Shown piece after piece: positions 44,600 through 54,712 of a stretch of DNA of 64,000 bases. Numbering within the stretch: position 1 is the stretch's first letter; every line of letters starts with the position of its first letter. Made by a program: the position numbers and the translations under genes. Origin of the DNA: Toxonevra muliebris (taxonomy: Eukaryota; Arthropoda; Insecta; Diptera; Pallopteridae); assembly GCA_963691655.1 (NCBI GenBank), contig OY829329.1, forward strand, positions 16,444,708-16,508,707, given 5' to 3'. The notes beneath the pieces were generated by a model. It made no database searches. It saw only the letters and a list, made by a program, of their open reading frames with translations, and was not told the DNA's origin.

Positions 44600-46105
44600 T
44601 ACTGCTATAGCTAAAAAGCTTTTCTCATATTTAACCATCGAGATAGTGGTATCAAAATCATTCGACCCATCATCACCTATGGGTCTCTCGTCTGGTGGCA
44701 GGCGTTGGGTAAGAAGAGCAACCAAGCTCGCATGGGAAAAATACAGAGACTTGCAAGCCTGGGGATCTCAGGGACTGTAAGTAGTGCACCTCAGGAAGGT
44801 CTGAATATGATATTTCATCTCTTACCGTTACGGGTGTTTGTTCAAGGCTGTGCCGCAAAAGGAGCTCTTAGATTAAGAGAATCCAACGTGTGGAGATCAG
44901 CAAACTATGGACACTCTACAATTTTGAGTGAGATAAAGCGGAGGGGTCAAAATGGAATCAAAGCTGACTTAGATGTAGCCACGGATTATATGACTTCAAA
45001 TTTAGATTTTATTACTAGAATTCCAACTCTTGATCCAACCAGGGAAGACTGGGAGTCGGGTTCGATAACAGGTAATGCTGGTATTACCATCTTTACCGAT
45101 GGCTCAAAGATGGAGAATGGAACTGGAGCTGGTCTCTACTCCGAAGACCTGCAACTAAGGCGGTCGTATCGTCTCCCTGACAGCTGCAGCGTTTTTCAGT
45201 CAGAGATTTTTGCTATTGAGAAAGCAGCTCGACTTCTACAAGACAGTACGATTCCGATTTCGAATATCAATCAATCAATATCGAATATCTTTACTGACAG
45301 TCAGGCTGCAATGAAGGCAATAGAATCCAAAATAGTTAAATCGGAGATTGTAAAGAAATGTCGTGCTTCACTGATGACCATTGAGCACCACAAGGTCACT
45401 CTCTGCTGGGTTCCTGGACATAACAATATTGAAGGGAACGAAATAGCAGATGAAATGGCCAGAAGGGGCTCTGAAATGGACATTAACGAGGCGGATACCT
45501 CTATACAATCTCCGATGTGTGAACTATTTAGGAAAATAGACGAGTACACCATAGCGGTGTCAAATAACGCTTGGACTAACCTAGATGACTGTATAGTTTC
45601 ACGGGCCTTGTGGCCAAGGTTAGATAGAAAGAGGACAAATATCCTCTTAGGGCACAACAAATCCGCTGTACGTCTGCTCACAGGAGTCATAACTAGACAT
45701 TTTGCTATTGCACCAATGCTTCAACGGTGGCGCATTCCAACGAGCGGACTGTGCAGAAGTTGTCATGATGAAGAAGAGACAGAATCGATTCTTCACTTTT
45801 TATGTCAATGTCCAAGGCTGCAGATTAGCAGACTCCAATGTTTGGGGTCGCGCTTTTTCAATAGTCTAACCGAGATAACGAAAGTGGAACTATCGGATCT
45901 TCTTACCTTCATCCGGAGAACCAAATGGTTCAATAAAGACATTACCCTGGACTGCTGACGGGAACCGTGGTTAGAGACGTGCCTCATCCGGGCAATTAAA
46001 TGAGGGCAATCACAATGGACAATTAAGTCTCCGAGTGGAAGTGCGGGTTTATACATATATATACATTCGCACACGCCTTCCAAACCTAACCTAACCCTAG
46101 TGATA
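44600..46105 (+). mobile_element. 5'-truncated LINE copy with RNase H and 3' UTR
   Basis: Coding homology starts around 44640 inside the RT C-terminal part (IKIIRPIITYGSLVWWQA) and continues without break to 45958. A ~145-bp 3' UTR follows, ending TTCCAAACCTAACCTAACC. This 3' end, from ATCACAATGGACAATTAAGT on, resembles the 3' end of SINE family 1. RT motifs upstream are missing, as usual for a 5'-truncated insertion. RNase H plus a C-terminal Cys-His knuckle suggests an I/Loa/R1-type clade. Confidence 0.8.
44705..45958 (+). CDS. LINE polyprotein fragment: RNase H and Cys-His knuckle
   Basis: An uninterrupted frame of 417 codons counted from a TTG at 44705; it is the 3' part of a larger ORF and has no real start here. 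The RNase H domain is complete for its acidic residues: Asp132 (FTDGSK), Glu167 (FQSEIFAIE), Asp198 (FTDSQAA) and Asp249 (NEIADEMAR), with the WVPGHNNIEGN motif. A Cys-His knuckle follows (Cys350, Cys353, His364, Cys369: LCRSCH...ILHFLCQC). In a full element this protein would degrade template RNA during target-primed reverse transcription. The frame is intact but the copy cannot be autonomous because the RT core and endonuclease are absent. Confidence 0.88.
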   Translation: MGKKSNQARMGKIQRLASLGISGTVSSAPQEGLNMIFHLLPLRVFVQGCAAKGALRLRESNVWRSANYGHSTILSEIKRRGQNGIKADLDVATDYMTSNLDFITRIPTLDPTREDWESGSITGNAGITIFTDGSKMENGTGAGLYSEDLQLRRSYRLPDSCSVFQSEIFAIEKAARLLQDSTIPISNINQSISNIFTDSQAAMKAIESKIVKSEIVKKCRASLMTIEHHKVTLCWVPGHNNIEGNEIADEMARRGSEMDINEADTSIQSPMCELFRKIDEYTIAVSNNAWTNLDDCIVSRALWPRLDRKRTNILLGHNKSAVRLLTGVITRHFAIAPMLQRWRIPTSGLCRSCHDEEETESILHFLCQCPRLQISRLQCLGSRFFNSLTEITKVELSDLLTFIRRTKWFNKDITLDC

Positions 46106-46439
46106 TCAAAAATACATTATTGCTTTAATTGGGCTTTTTCGTGTAATCCGAGTATCAACCACTCAACCTAACCTAATCTAAGATCATGCTGAGCATGTAG
46201 AAAATAAACACACCGGTTAGGAAGCTGTTCTAACTATTCGAAACATAGTGATTGAACCCTTAGAGAAGTATGACCTTCCTCCATTTGAAAGATTAGGTAA
46301 ATGGGGACCTGTCTATGCTTAGTCTAGCAAACTAGCGCGTATTACAGAGGGGGATGGTGTTAAATTTTCGATACGGCAAGACCGATTATCGGTGGTAGCG
46401 CCAGGTTAGTTAAAAAATATTTGAGTTCGGGAGCAAAAT
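46106..46439. other. Intergenic, nothing recognised
   Basis: Short stretch after the LINE tail with a second CCTAACCTAATC phrase near 46166, perhaps another SINE/LINE tail. No gene. Confidence 0.4.
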
Positions 46440-46800
46440 TTTTACCTCCCGTCAAGATTTCGTGAAAATATATACTCATCATCTTTCTTGGATCCCCAAA
46501 TCTTGAAGTTTTCTAAAATATTTTAAATTGAACCTTGATATTTTGAATTTTAACTCAAAAAATCAAAGTTTCCGTCACATGTGTCTTTGAAGGCCTAGGG
46601 TTAGCTGGTAAATATTTTTTTAAGTTCATCAAATATTTAAAACTTCGAAGTCGTACTCCTAGAATCTTCCGAAAGAAAGAGCCAATTTGATAAGAGAATA
46701 GGCTAATTTTGTATACGACACCAAATAAGACATCTTGTGAGCTATCCAAATATAACAAATATAGAGCCTTATCAAACAAAACCAATTAACTCAAATTTGT
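46440..46800. repeat. Degenerate repeat related to 51560-52060
   Basis: Phrases such as AATCAAAG, GTGTCTTTGAAGGCC, AATATTTT and CGAAGT occur in the same order as in 51560-52060 (GTGTCCTTTAAAGCC and so on). Suggests copies of an old ~150-bp repeat. Low identity. Confidence 0.45.
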
Positions 46801-47098
46801 GTTCAAATGAATATGAAAAATATTTTACGATTTGTCAAATAATCTAATCGTTGCTTTAATTATATAAAATCATGTAATAGTTGGATTACCGAAGCAGCCT
46901 AATTGTTATATTAATAATGTAAATTTTTTATTTATAATTTTCATATTACTTGTTTTATTTGTAATTTTCTAAGGATCATTCACATTGGGGATAGCGCACA
47001 CTGGGTTACTTAAAAACTAATAGGAAGTATAACATTTCCATTGTCAACAACAATTTTAAGGATAAACAAAACAACAAACAATTTTCTACTAAAATCTT

Positions 47099-47927
47099 TT
47101 AGTGGTGTCCATGACCATGTCCACCGTGTCCACCATGACCGCCATGACCTCCTTCAACTGTATAATGAATATCTACATTTCCGTCATCGTGTCCACCATG
47201 ACCACCATGTCCACCATGACCGCCATCACCACCATGACCACCATCAGAATGTTGCTCTACTTCAGCATGACCGCCATGGTATGAGGTATGACCACCATCA
47301 CCACCGCCGCCATGACCGCCATGTCCCTTTTCGAAATGTACTGTTGCGTGGAAGCCGCTATGTTTATCGGCATGGTAATGGACAGTCCGCTTATGACCAT
47401 CGGCATCAACCAACTCGTAGTGTCCATGAACTTTATCGCCATGACGTGATTCGCTTTGTCCATGATGATCGCCAGATTTCTTATCATCAACGCCATAATG
47501 GAAATCGTATTCAGCGTGACCATCATCGTGTCCACCATGACCATGTCCGTGACCGTGTCCGTGACCACCATCATCATGACCGCCACCGTGAGAGACTAAA
47601 TGAACAGATTGATGGCTGGAGCCACCATGGCCGTGTCCATGACCGCCACCGCCGCCACCACCACCTCCATGACCACCGTGACCGTGTCCACCATGTCCTC
47701 CACCATGACCGCCATGATGATGTGCTACACCATGTTCTTGTTTAACGGAGTAGTGACTAGACGAATGACCACCATGTCCATGTGGGAGTGCAGAGACAAT
47801 CGCGACAAGCGAGAGCAATGCGTAAGCAGCGAAAAACTGAAAGGTATAATTTTTTTTTTTTGATTATTTTTTATTTTTTTATATTTAATTCACTGGTTAT
47901 TTTATTTCTATGTACCTTAAAGGCCAT
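47099..47927 (-). CDS. Gly/His-rich RR-2 cuticle protein, gene B
   Basis: Minus-strand gene: exon 1 47927-47916 (MAFK), intron 47915-47837 (GTACAT donor, TTTCAG acceptor, phase 0), exon 2 47836-47099; 249 residues. Signal peptide MAFKFFAAYALLSLVAIVSA. The RR-2 domain starts near residue 112 (AEYDFHYGVDDKKSGD, ESRHGDKVHGHYELVDADG, RTVHYHADKHSGFHATV); note YHAD-HSGF where gene A has YTAD-HNGF. Arms are GGH/GHG repeats and a C-terminal NVDIHYTVEGGHGG module. No Cys or Trp. Almost identical to genes C and E; differences are mainly in repeat number. A minus-strand poly(A) signal lies at 46959-46954. Expected role: chitin-binding structural cuticle protein. The long plus-strand frame across it is an artefact of the repeats. 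Confidence 0.93.
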
Positions 47928-48029
47928 AGTTCCTAAGCTTGATACGAGTCGGAAAGAATGCGTGCTGATTAAAGCTGTTGGAAACTTAAAACTTGAGCGA
48001 ACTGTGTCTTAGTCAAACTTTGCATTCGC

Positions 48030-48036
48030 TTTTATA
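48030..48036 (-). promoter_or_regulatory. TATA box of cuticle gene B
   Basis: Minus-strand TATAAAA about 103 bases upstream of the ATG, followed by the AGTTTGACTAAG...AGTTCGCTCAAG 5' UTR block shared with genes C and E, and preceded by a GTGAAAGGC motif (about 48066-48074). Confidence 0.8.
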
Positions 48037-48139
48037 CCAAAAAAATGTTGCAATTTTCTTTTATTTTAGTGTATGCCTTTCACCAAAAAAAAAAAAAAAA
48101 AAAACCCAGAGAAATATTTTATGAAATCTACAAATGATC

Positions 48140-48689
48140 AAATATCTTTAGTAAATAGACTTCAATTATTTGAACGTACAGTAGATGACAGATATAATGA
48201 AATCGCACATAACAAAATCTTACTTATATGAAAGCATAGCTCATGCCGCTTTAGACATTTTTTTATATCGTTTTTCTCATAAAAGAAAAAAAGTAATATG
48301 AGAAAAAAATTTTATAATTTTTCGACCTTCTTATATGCTCCTCTACTGTATACTTATTAGCACTTTATAACAAAATCTTTAAATCTTTTTCGAAGTTTAG
48401 AGTGAAGTATCACTTTTTTTTTGTGGTGCGAACACAGTACCATTGAATAAAGACTAAGGGAAATCCGCAGCAACTTAATTCTTTCTAACAGGTTTCACAT
48501 TACTTCTCAGATGGCACCATGAAGAGGTTGTGTATCGGATTGAATTCTAGGGTAATAAGGATGCAATATTGGTCCCAACCTTTTGTCATGGAATCACATC
48601 TGGCAATATTGTAACTACTTTCGTGTTTTAGCTACTCATATAGCTTTTGTTTTGATTATGTATCAATTTGCCAAAGTGTTTTGCTTTCC
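48140..48689. other. Intergenic upstream of cuticle gene B
   Basis: No gene seen apart from the start of mariner homology near its right end. Confidence 0.5.
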
Positions 48690-49560
48690 TTTTTTAATTG
48701 GGGGAAAAAATTTTGCTGAAAGTCATCGATTGCTGTCGAAAGTTTACGGTGAATATACTCTATCGATTAAAACATGTGAATTCTGGTTTCGACGCTTGCA
48801 AATTGAAGAAATCGACACGGAAGACAAAGAACTGATAGAAGATGTTACTCGATAAAGACACGTGCTAAACGTAAGAAGAACTTGCAATAACATTGGGACT
48901 TACTGAAGCAGCATTCATGAGGGTTTATTGAAAAGGAAAGAAACTTGATGACATAAGACTTAAAGCCGAAAGACAACGAAAGGCGATTTTGAAAGTCTGA
49001 GATGCTGCTTCAGCGCTATAAAAATAAGTCGTTTTTGCATCAAATTATTACTGGCGGCGAAAAGCCCGGCAAACCAGGAATATCATAGCGTATTTGGTGG
49101 GATCAGAAGGGTGTCATCTATTACGAGCTGCTAAAATCTGGTTAAACTATTGCAGGAGAGCTGTATTGAAAACATCTGATTCGTTGGAAAAATATGCAAC
49201 CAGGCATGAGACCGTATTTTTCCAACTTGACAATGCGCGACCTCGTGTTGCTAGACCAGTTAAAAACTATTCGGAAAATTTTTGATGGGAAGTTTTGCCT
49301 CTTCCGATGTTTTTGCCAGACCTTGCTCCGTCTGACTATCACTTATTTCGATCGATGCAGAATGCTCTTACTGGAACACGCTTTTCTTCAGTTGAAAGTA
49401 TCAAAAATTGGATTGATTCATTTATAGCCTCAAAAGATGGACGGTTTTTTTTAGGAAAGGAATCTATAAATTACCTGAAAGATGGCAAAATGTCATAGCT
49501 GTCGATGGACACTACTTTGAACAATTCATTCATTTAGTTTGTTTTTGAAATAAAGCTATA
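48690..49560 (+). pseudogene. Decayed mariner transposase
   Basis: Homology along a full mariner transposase in shifting frames: an N-terminal part (AESHRLLSKVYGEYTLSIKTCEFWFRR), ITLGLTEAAFMRVY, HQIITGGEKP, IWWDQKGVIYYELLKSG, then QLDNARPRVARPVKNY and LPDLAPSDYHLFRSMQ, and a C-terminal WIDSFIASKDGRFF. The first catalytic Asp in the TGDEK motif is Gly here; the second and third Asp are kept. Several stops and frameshifts are present. It is unrelated in detail to the small element at 7178-7819, although both are mariners. No convincing terminal repeats found. Confidence 0.88.
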
Positions 49561-50214
49561 TTTTTGTAAGAAAAATTAGGAGTTCATATTATGCTTTGTA
49601 CTTCCTAATGCATTTTTTAATAAATGATTGGATTCTCTGTTCGTTACGAATATAATATTTTTCATGTCATTTATAATAAAATCCTGTATGTCTTGCAATC
49701 TCTTAATAAAGTTTTCCTCTGTATGTTTTTTTTTGGAAAACCATTAACTTTGTCCTTAAAAGAATTTCTTTAAATTTATTACCTTTGATGTTTTTGCTTT
49801 TCAGAAAATTGTCAGTTCAAGCCTCGCAAATTATGGATGCCATTCACTTTTCTACAGTTGCTTCTAAGTCTTCGTTTATCTCCTTCCTTTTTCTTGCGAT
49901 ATTCCTCGTCCACGACATGAGTCTTTTTTGGAATCTGGTGTCATCTTGTCTATATCTAAATAATTTCAGTATATCGGTTCAATATTTATGACAGTTTATA
50001 TCAATCTTTTAAAACCGCTAAAAATGGCCGACAATCTTTTACTAGCCAATGTTACTTCCAATACTGTTTTCAAAATTTGTAATTTAAACTCACAGATCGT
50101 AAGTATGTGTACATTTCCGAAATTTTCGCTACAGATGAAAGTGGCCATGCTTTATCATAATCCATCAACAAATCAATATTGAAAAATTTAATGTTATGGA
50201 CTTAGCAAATTAAG
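49561..50214. other. Intergenic, no gene recognised
   Basis: Short Phe/Ser-rich frames (49785-49991, 49988-50182) have no motif. Non-coding as far as can be seen. Confidence 0.4.
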
Positions 50215-51350
50215 GTTACAATAAATTCATTATCGATATGAAGTGAATGAGATATGTAAGAAAGTGTACAAGTACAAATCTTGGTAGGCAAAACCACCAA
50301 CTGATAACAAATTGCCGCAAAGTGATTTGACTGCGGAAAAAAATTATTTTTTGACGCGTTGATATTAGAAATTTTTCTCTCAATTTCTCTTCATAAATAT
50401 TTCATTAGCATATCAAAAAAAAAAATTGGAGGGATTAGTTCATTAAATAATTATGGGTAAATTGTCGAAGTTGATGAATGCTAAACATGAATTTTGACGC
50501 GTTTTTCGGAAACTTTTTTTGTTTAACTATAGTTATAATTTTAAAGCTATTTTTTTTATATGGGTGTGTTATATATGAGGAATGTATTTGATGAATAAAC
50601 GAATACGACAAAATTTTATTTTTTTTGGAAAAAAATTTGTTTTTTAGAAACTAAGACTTCAAGATAATTCCATACGTTTGGTGAACCAGGTCTATCTTGC
50701 GAAATATTCAAATATATATTAAATTGTAAAATATAATTTCTTAGCTAAGTAACAAAAAAAACTGGCTGCGAATAGCTGCGGATCCCATTTTTATTAACAA
50801 AATACTAAATGCATTTCGGGTAAAAACTGTATGAAAATGTGAGTATTTGTAGTATCAGTGTACTTTTAAGAGATAAAATTTTTTTTTGTCAAAAACAAAA
50901 AAATATGGATTAAAATGAAATGTTGAAACAGTTAAAACCATTTTTTCATGATATCTATCTCAGTATGTTGACTGTAACGGATTTTAGAGCTATTTTAGTT
51001 TTACTTTTGTATGGGAAGTGGGCGTGGTAGTTTACCGATCACACCCATTTTCATAATTTTTCTTTTCCACGACCTTTTCCATGCCAAAAATCGTTATGCT
51101 GAGATGATTTCTTATATATTTTTCCTCACTTTGAATGGAGTCAAACCACTGTGCGCCGTTCGGAACCGGTGTTAAACTGTAGGTTCAACCATCCAGACTC
51201 TTGTCTCTGGAGACCGGAGTTCGGTTCTCGGCTAGGGTATGGTTTCTTATCTATCTTTTTTTCTCTCTTTCTTTCTTTCATAACTTGGGGCTTTGGTACA
51301 ATGGATCTTATAGGTCGCAGATCCTGACTTTCGGGTCGTCCCATCCTTCA
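50215..51350 (+). repeat. Composite SINE interrupted by an 828-bp insert
   Basis: The left part (50215-50321) is the body of SINE family 1 (ATATGAAGTGAATGAGA, GTGTACAAGTACAAAT, AAACCACCAACTGATAAC) without its tRNA head. The right part (51150-51350) continues the same SINE (CGCCGTTCGGAACCGGTGTT, ACTGTAGGTTCAAC) and runs into a second tRNA-like head with B-box-like GAGTTCGGTTCTC and the family 2 tail ending TCGTCCCATCCTTCAAATAA. The same order occurs intact at 56265-56646, so the intervening DNA is an insertion. Confidence 0.7.
50322..51149. mobile_element. Putative DNA element inserted in the SINE
   Basis: Defined by its position between two halves of a SINE. Ends are short inverted repeats GTGATTTGACT (50322) and AGTCAAACCAC (to 51149), 10 of 11 matching. 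No transposase frame inside. No clear target duplication, so boundaries are approximate. Confidence 0.45.
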
Positions 51351-51559
51351 AATAATAACAAATATAAAGTATTCTTGATACCGAGGTTTTACATCCTTAC
51401 AAAATTTCTCAAATTTATAACCGACATTTTTGCCTGTTTAAAGCTTTAGTTTCACATGCGAAAGTTTTGTAAGCAAGTGGTAGATATTATGTTTTTTTTT
51501 TTCTATCTCAAATAAAGGCATAATGTTTATAATGTGGTTAAACCAATTGTTTAGTCTCA

Positions 51560-52060
51560 ACTATATTTGAATTCCTGAGGGCGACTATTTAAAATCATTT
51601 CATTTTTTTTTTCCTTAGTGCAATAATTGCGATCCTGCCATCTCCAAAATTTCAAAAATTGAGAACTGTTGCTTTTACTTTAATCACAAAAAATCAAAGC
51701 TTTGATCCCAAGTGTCCTTTAAAGCCTTGAGGGGTGACTAATGAATATTTTCTAAATTTTTTTCTAGCCAGTTATTCTTCACTCTTCCAAAATGGCTCAT
51801 ATTGAAGACTGATGTATTTATTGTGGCCATCAAAAATCAAAAAATCAGATCACATGTGACCTTGAAATTCTGAAGGCGATTGGAGAATAATTTTTGAGGT
51901 TTTTTATTTTTTGTCAATTGAAGCCGAAGTTCCCTGAATTTTCTGAAATTTAGCTCTGTTATTTTTACTTTGAGGAAATAAAATTTCAATATTTGACCAT
52001 TGCAGTTCTAGGCAATTAGTGAGTATTTTCAGACTTTTTTTTCCTCCCAATTCGCAACGA
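51560..52060. repeat. Degenerate ~150-bp repeats
   Basis: Two to three loosely similar units share phrases like AAATTTCTGAAA, TGTTRYTTTTACTTT, AAATCAAAG and CCTTTAAAGCCTTGAGG. Related to 46440-46800. Not coding. Confidence 0.45.
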
Positions 52061-52201
52061 CGAAATCTTGCTCCCTTTCGAAATATCTCAAATTTTGATT
52101 CGTGTACAGATATAACTCGAACAAAAAAATGTGTTGATACAAAAAGCTTGGCCTAGGGATTCCGTGTGCAGTTGGGCTGTAATAGTAGTAGTAAAGGTAA
52201 T

Positions 52202-52915
52202 TGTGTGATCAAATTATAGAAGAACTTTGCTGTTCAAATTTCTATTTTCAACTAACTATTTTATTTTCATTTTGATAAGATTTACAGTTCAATTCAATTT
52301 CGCTTATTACTAATACTATTCAAGAAAGGTGAATTCAATAAGAAAATGTAGAGTTTTACATACATATAGATATTTAAATATTTCCAACTTCGTTGATGAA
52401 AACTTAGTTGAGCTGATGGCGATCTCACCGAACATGGTCCGCGCGTTGAAAGATTCGTCTTTCAAGTTTCTAGCTGAACAGGTAACGGAGCGACCTTGGT
52501 TATTGGCCGCCGAAAGATGCCTTTAGTGGTTTGAAGGTCTACCACTCGAACTCTTCCATCACGTCCAGGAATAATTTGGGTAATGCGTGCTAGTTGCCAC
52601 ATTTGGGGCGGCGTGTTATCGTCATGTATGATAACCAATTGGCCCATCTGTATGTTTGGCTGAGGCCGCAACCACTGTTTTATGTGTGATCAAATTATAG
52701 AAGAACTTTGCTGTTCAAATTTCTATTTTCAACTAACTATTTTATTTTCATTTTGATAAGATTTACAGTTCAATTCAATTTCGCTTATTACTAATACTAT
52801 TTAAGAAAGGTGAATTCAATAAGAAAATGTAGAGTTTTACATACATATAGATATTTAAATATTTCCAACTTCGTTGATGAAAACTTAGTTGAGCTGATGG
52901 CGATCTCACCGAACA
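52202..52915 (-). mobile_element. Miniature BEL/Pao LTR retrotransposon, internally deleted
   Basis: Two 233-bp direct repeats (52202-52434 and 52683-52915) start TGTGTGATC and end CCGAACA, with one visible difference (C versus T about 120 bp in). They are flanked by an exact 5-bp target duplication GTAAT (52197-52201, 52916-52920). Only 248 bp lie between the LTRs, encoding on the minus strand the C-terminal end of a BEL/Pao polyprotein. Gag, protease, RT, RNase H and most of integrase are missing. It behaves structurally like a small non-autonomous LTR element; mobilisation would need a full BEL/Pao element elsewhere in the genome. Confidence 0.92.
52462..52671 (-). pseudogene. BEL/Pao polyprotein C-terminal fragment (DUF5641-like)
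   Basis: About 69 residues with the layout of the domain that ends BEL/Pao pol proteins: IQMGQLVIIHDDNTPPQMW, LARITQIIPGRDGRVRVVDL, TTKGIFRRPITKVAPLP, then a stop. Only this end of pol is left between the two LTRs, so it has no function of its own. Confidence 0.88.
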
Positions 52916-53305
52916 GTAATCAATCGGCAGTGAAGACTCAGAAAACGTTGCAGGCTACTAGTAAACAAAGAGAATGAGGTATACTAGCGTCGGCCATTGA
53001 GCTTTTTCTTCGAATGTTATGTAGAATATTATTCACTATTTTATCGATATCAAATAAATTATATAAAATTATGCGTTACTTTGATTTCCAGACCATGATA
53101 TTTGTTGTATCCCTAAGAACATAAATCATTGAAATATCATTTTTATACATATTTATAGCTTTATTTGTAATTTGCTAAGGATCATTCACATTGGAGATAG
53201 CGCACGCTGCGTTACTTAAAAACTAATAGGAAATATAACATTTACATTGTCAACAACAATTTTAAGGATAAACAAAACAATAATAATTTTTTCTATTCAG
53301 ATCTT

Positions 53306-54124
53306 TTAGTGGTGTCCATGACCATGTCCACCGTCTCCACCATGACCGCCTTCAACTGTATAATGAATATCAACATTTCCGTCATCGTGTCCACCATGAC
53401 CACCATGTCCACCATGACCGCCATCACCACCATGACCACCATCAGAATGTTGTTCTACCTCAGCATGACCGCCATGGTATGAGGTATGACCACCATCACC
53501 ACCGCCGCCATGACCGCCATGTCCCTTTTCGAAATGTACTGTTGCGTGGAAGCCGCTATGTTTATCGGCATGGTAATGGACAGTCCGCTTATGACCATCG
53601 GCATCAACCAACTCGTAGTGTCCATGAACTTTATCGCCATGACGTGATTCGCTTTGTCCATGATGATCGCCAGATTTCTTATCATCAACGCCATAATGGA
53701 AATCGTATTCAGCGTGACCATCATCGTGTCCACCATGACCATGTCCGTGACCGTGTCCGTGACCACCATCATCATGACCGCCACCGTGAGAGACTAAATG
53801 AACAGATTGATGGCTGGAGCCACCATGGCCGTGTCCATGACCGCCACCGCCGCCACCACCACCTCCATGACCACCGTGACCGTGACCACCATGACCGCCA
53901 TGATGATGTGCTACACCATGTTCTTGTTTAACGGAATAGTGACTAGACGAATGACCACCATGTCCATGGGGGATTGCAGAGACAATCGCGACAAGCGAGA
54001 GCAATGCGTAAGCAGCGAAAAACTGAAAGGGATAAGTTTTTTTTTTGATTATTTTTTATTTTTTTATATTCAATTCATTGGTTATTTTATATTTATGTAA
54101 ATTTTTATGTACCTTAAAGGCCAT
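53306..54124 (-). CDS. Gly/His-rich RR-2 cuticle protein, gene C
   Basis: Minus-strand gene: exon 1 54124-54113 (MAFK), intron 54112-54023 (GTACAT donor, TTTCAG acceptor, phase 0), exon 2 54022-53306; 242 residues. Signal peptide as in gene B, with SAIP at the likely cleavage region. The RR-2 domain starts near residue 108 and its protein sequence is the same as in B and E. It has fewer GGH units than B in both arms and ends GGHGGDGGHGHGHH. A minus-strand AATAAA lies at 53165-53160. It is head-to-head with gene D; their TATA boxes are about 370 bp apart. Expected to be a secreted chitin-binding cuticle protein. Identity to B extends into intron and 3' flank. Confidence 0.93.
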
Positions 54125-54712
54125 AGTTCCTAAGCTTGATACGAGTCGGAAGGAATGCGTGCTGATTGAAGCTGTTGGAAACTTAAAACTTGAGCGAACT
54201 GTGCCTTAGTCAAACTTTGCACTCGCTTTTATACCAAAAAAAAAAATGCTGCAATTTTGTATTTAGTTTAGTGTATGCCTTTCACCAAAACAAAAAAAAA
54301 AACCCGAAGAAATATTGTATTAAATCTACTAATGATCAAGCAGAATCAAACCATAAATAGATTCCTTTTCCAGAATTTCACAATGCAATGATCTTCAATA
54401 CTTGCCAAAGTCATCTTCTGTAGATGTTTTATTTAAAAAGATATGCAAAAAGAAGTTGCTCTCTAAATGCATCTGAATAGTGGCTAAATAGCTAACTAAT
54501 TAAGCATTTGAGTAATGCATACGTGATTATGAATTTTTCATTAATATATTTTAGTGAAAGGCCAACACTAAAAAATTGATATTAAATTGCAACATTTTTT
54601 TACTATAAAAACGAATGCAAAGCTTGACTAAGGCACACAGTTTACTCAAGTCTTAAGTTTCCAACAACTTTGCATAGCGCATTCAATCCAACTCGTATCA
54701 AGCTTAGGAACT
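54125..54712. promoter_or_regulatory. Divergent promoter region between cuticle genes C and D
   Basis: Holds a minus-strand TATAAAA for gene C (54227-54233) and a plus-strand TATAAAA for gene D (54604-54610). Each TATA box is preceded at about 40-50 bp by a GTGAAAGGC motif and a TTGCA(A/G)CAT motif, and followed by GACTAAGGCAC and TTAAGTTTCCAACA. The mirrored arrangement suggests joint control. Confidence 0.75.

Noticed and set aside
46120..46180. Possible extra SINE from a CCTAACCTAATC phrase
   Set aside because: No tRNA head or body could be found next to it.
47041..47745. Long plus-strand frame (234 codons, rich in His, Asp, Arg) antisense to cuticle gene B, and similar ones opposite C (53479-53931) and E (62454-61792)
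   Set aside because: They mirror GGH/GHG codon repeats (GGT CAT read backwards gives ATG ACC), have no signal peptide, domain or splice context, and follow the coding strand's repeats exactly.
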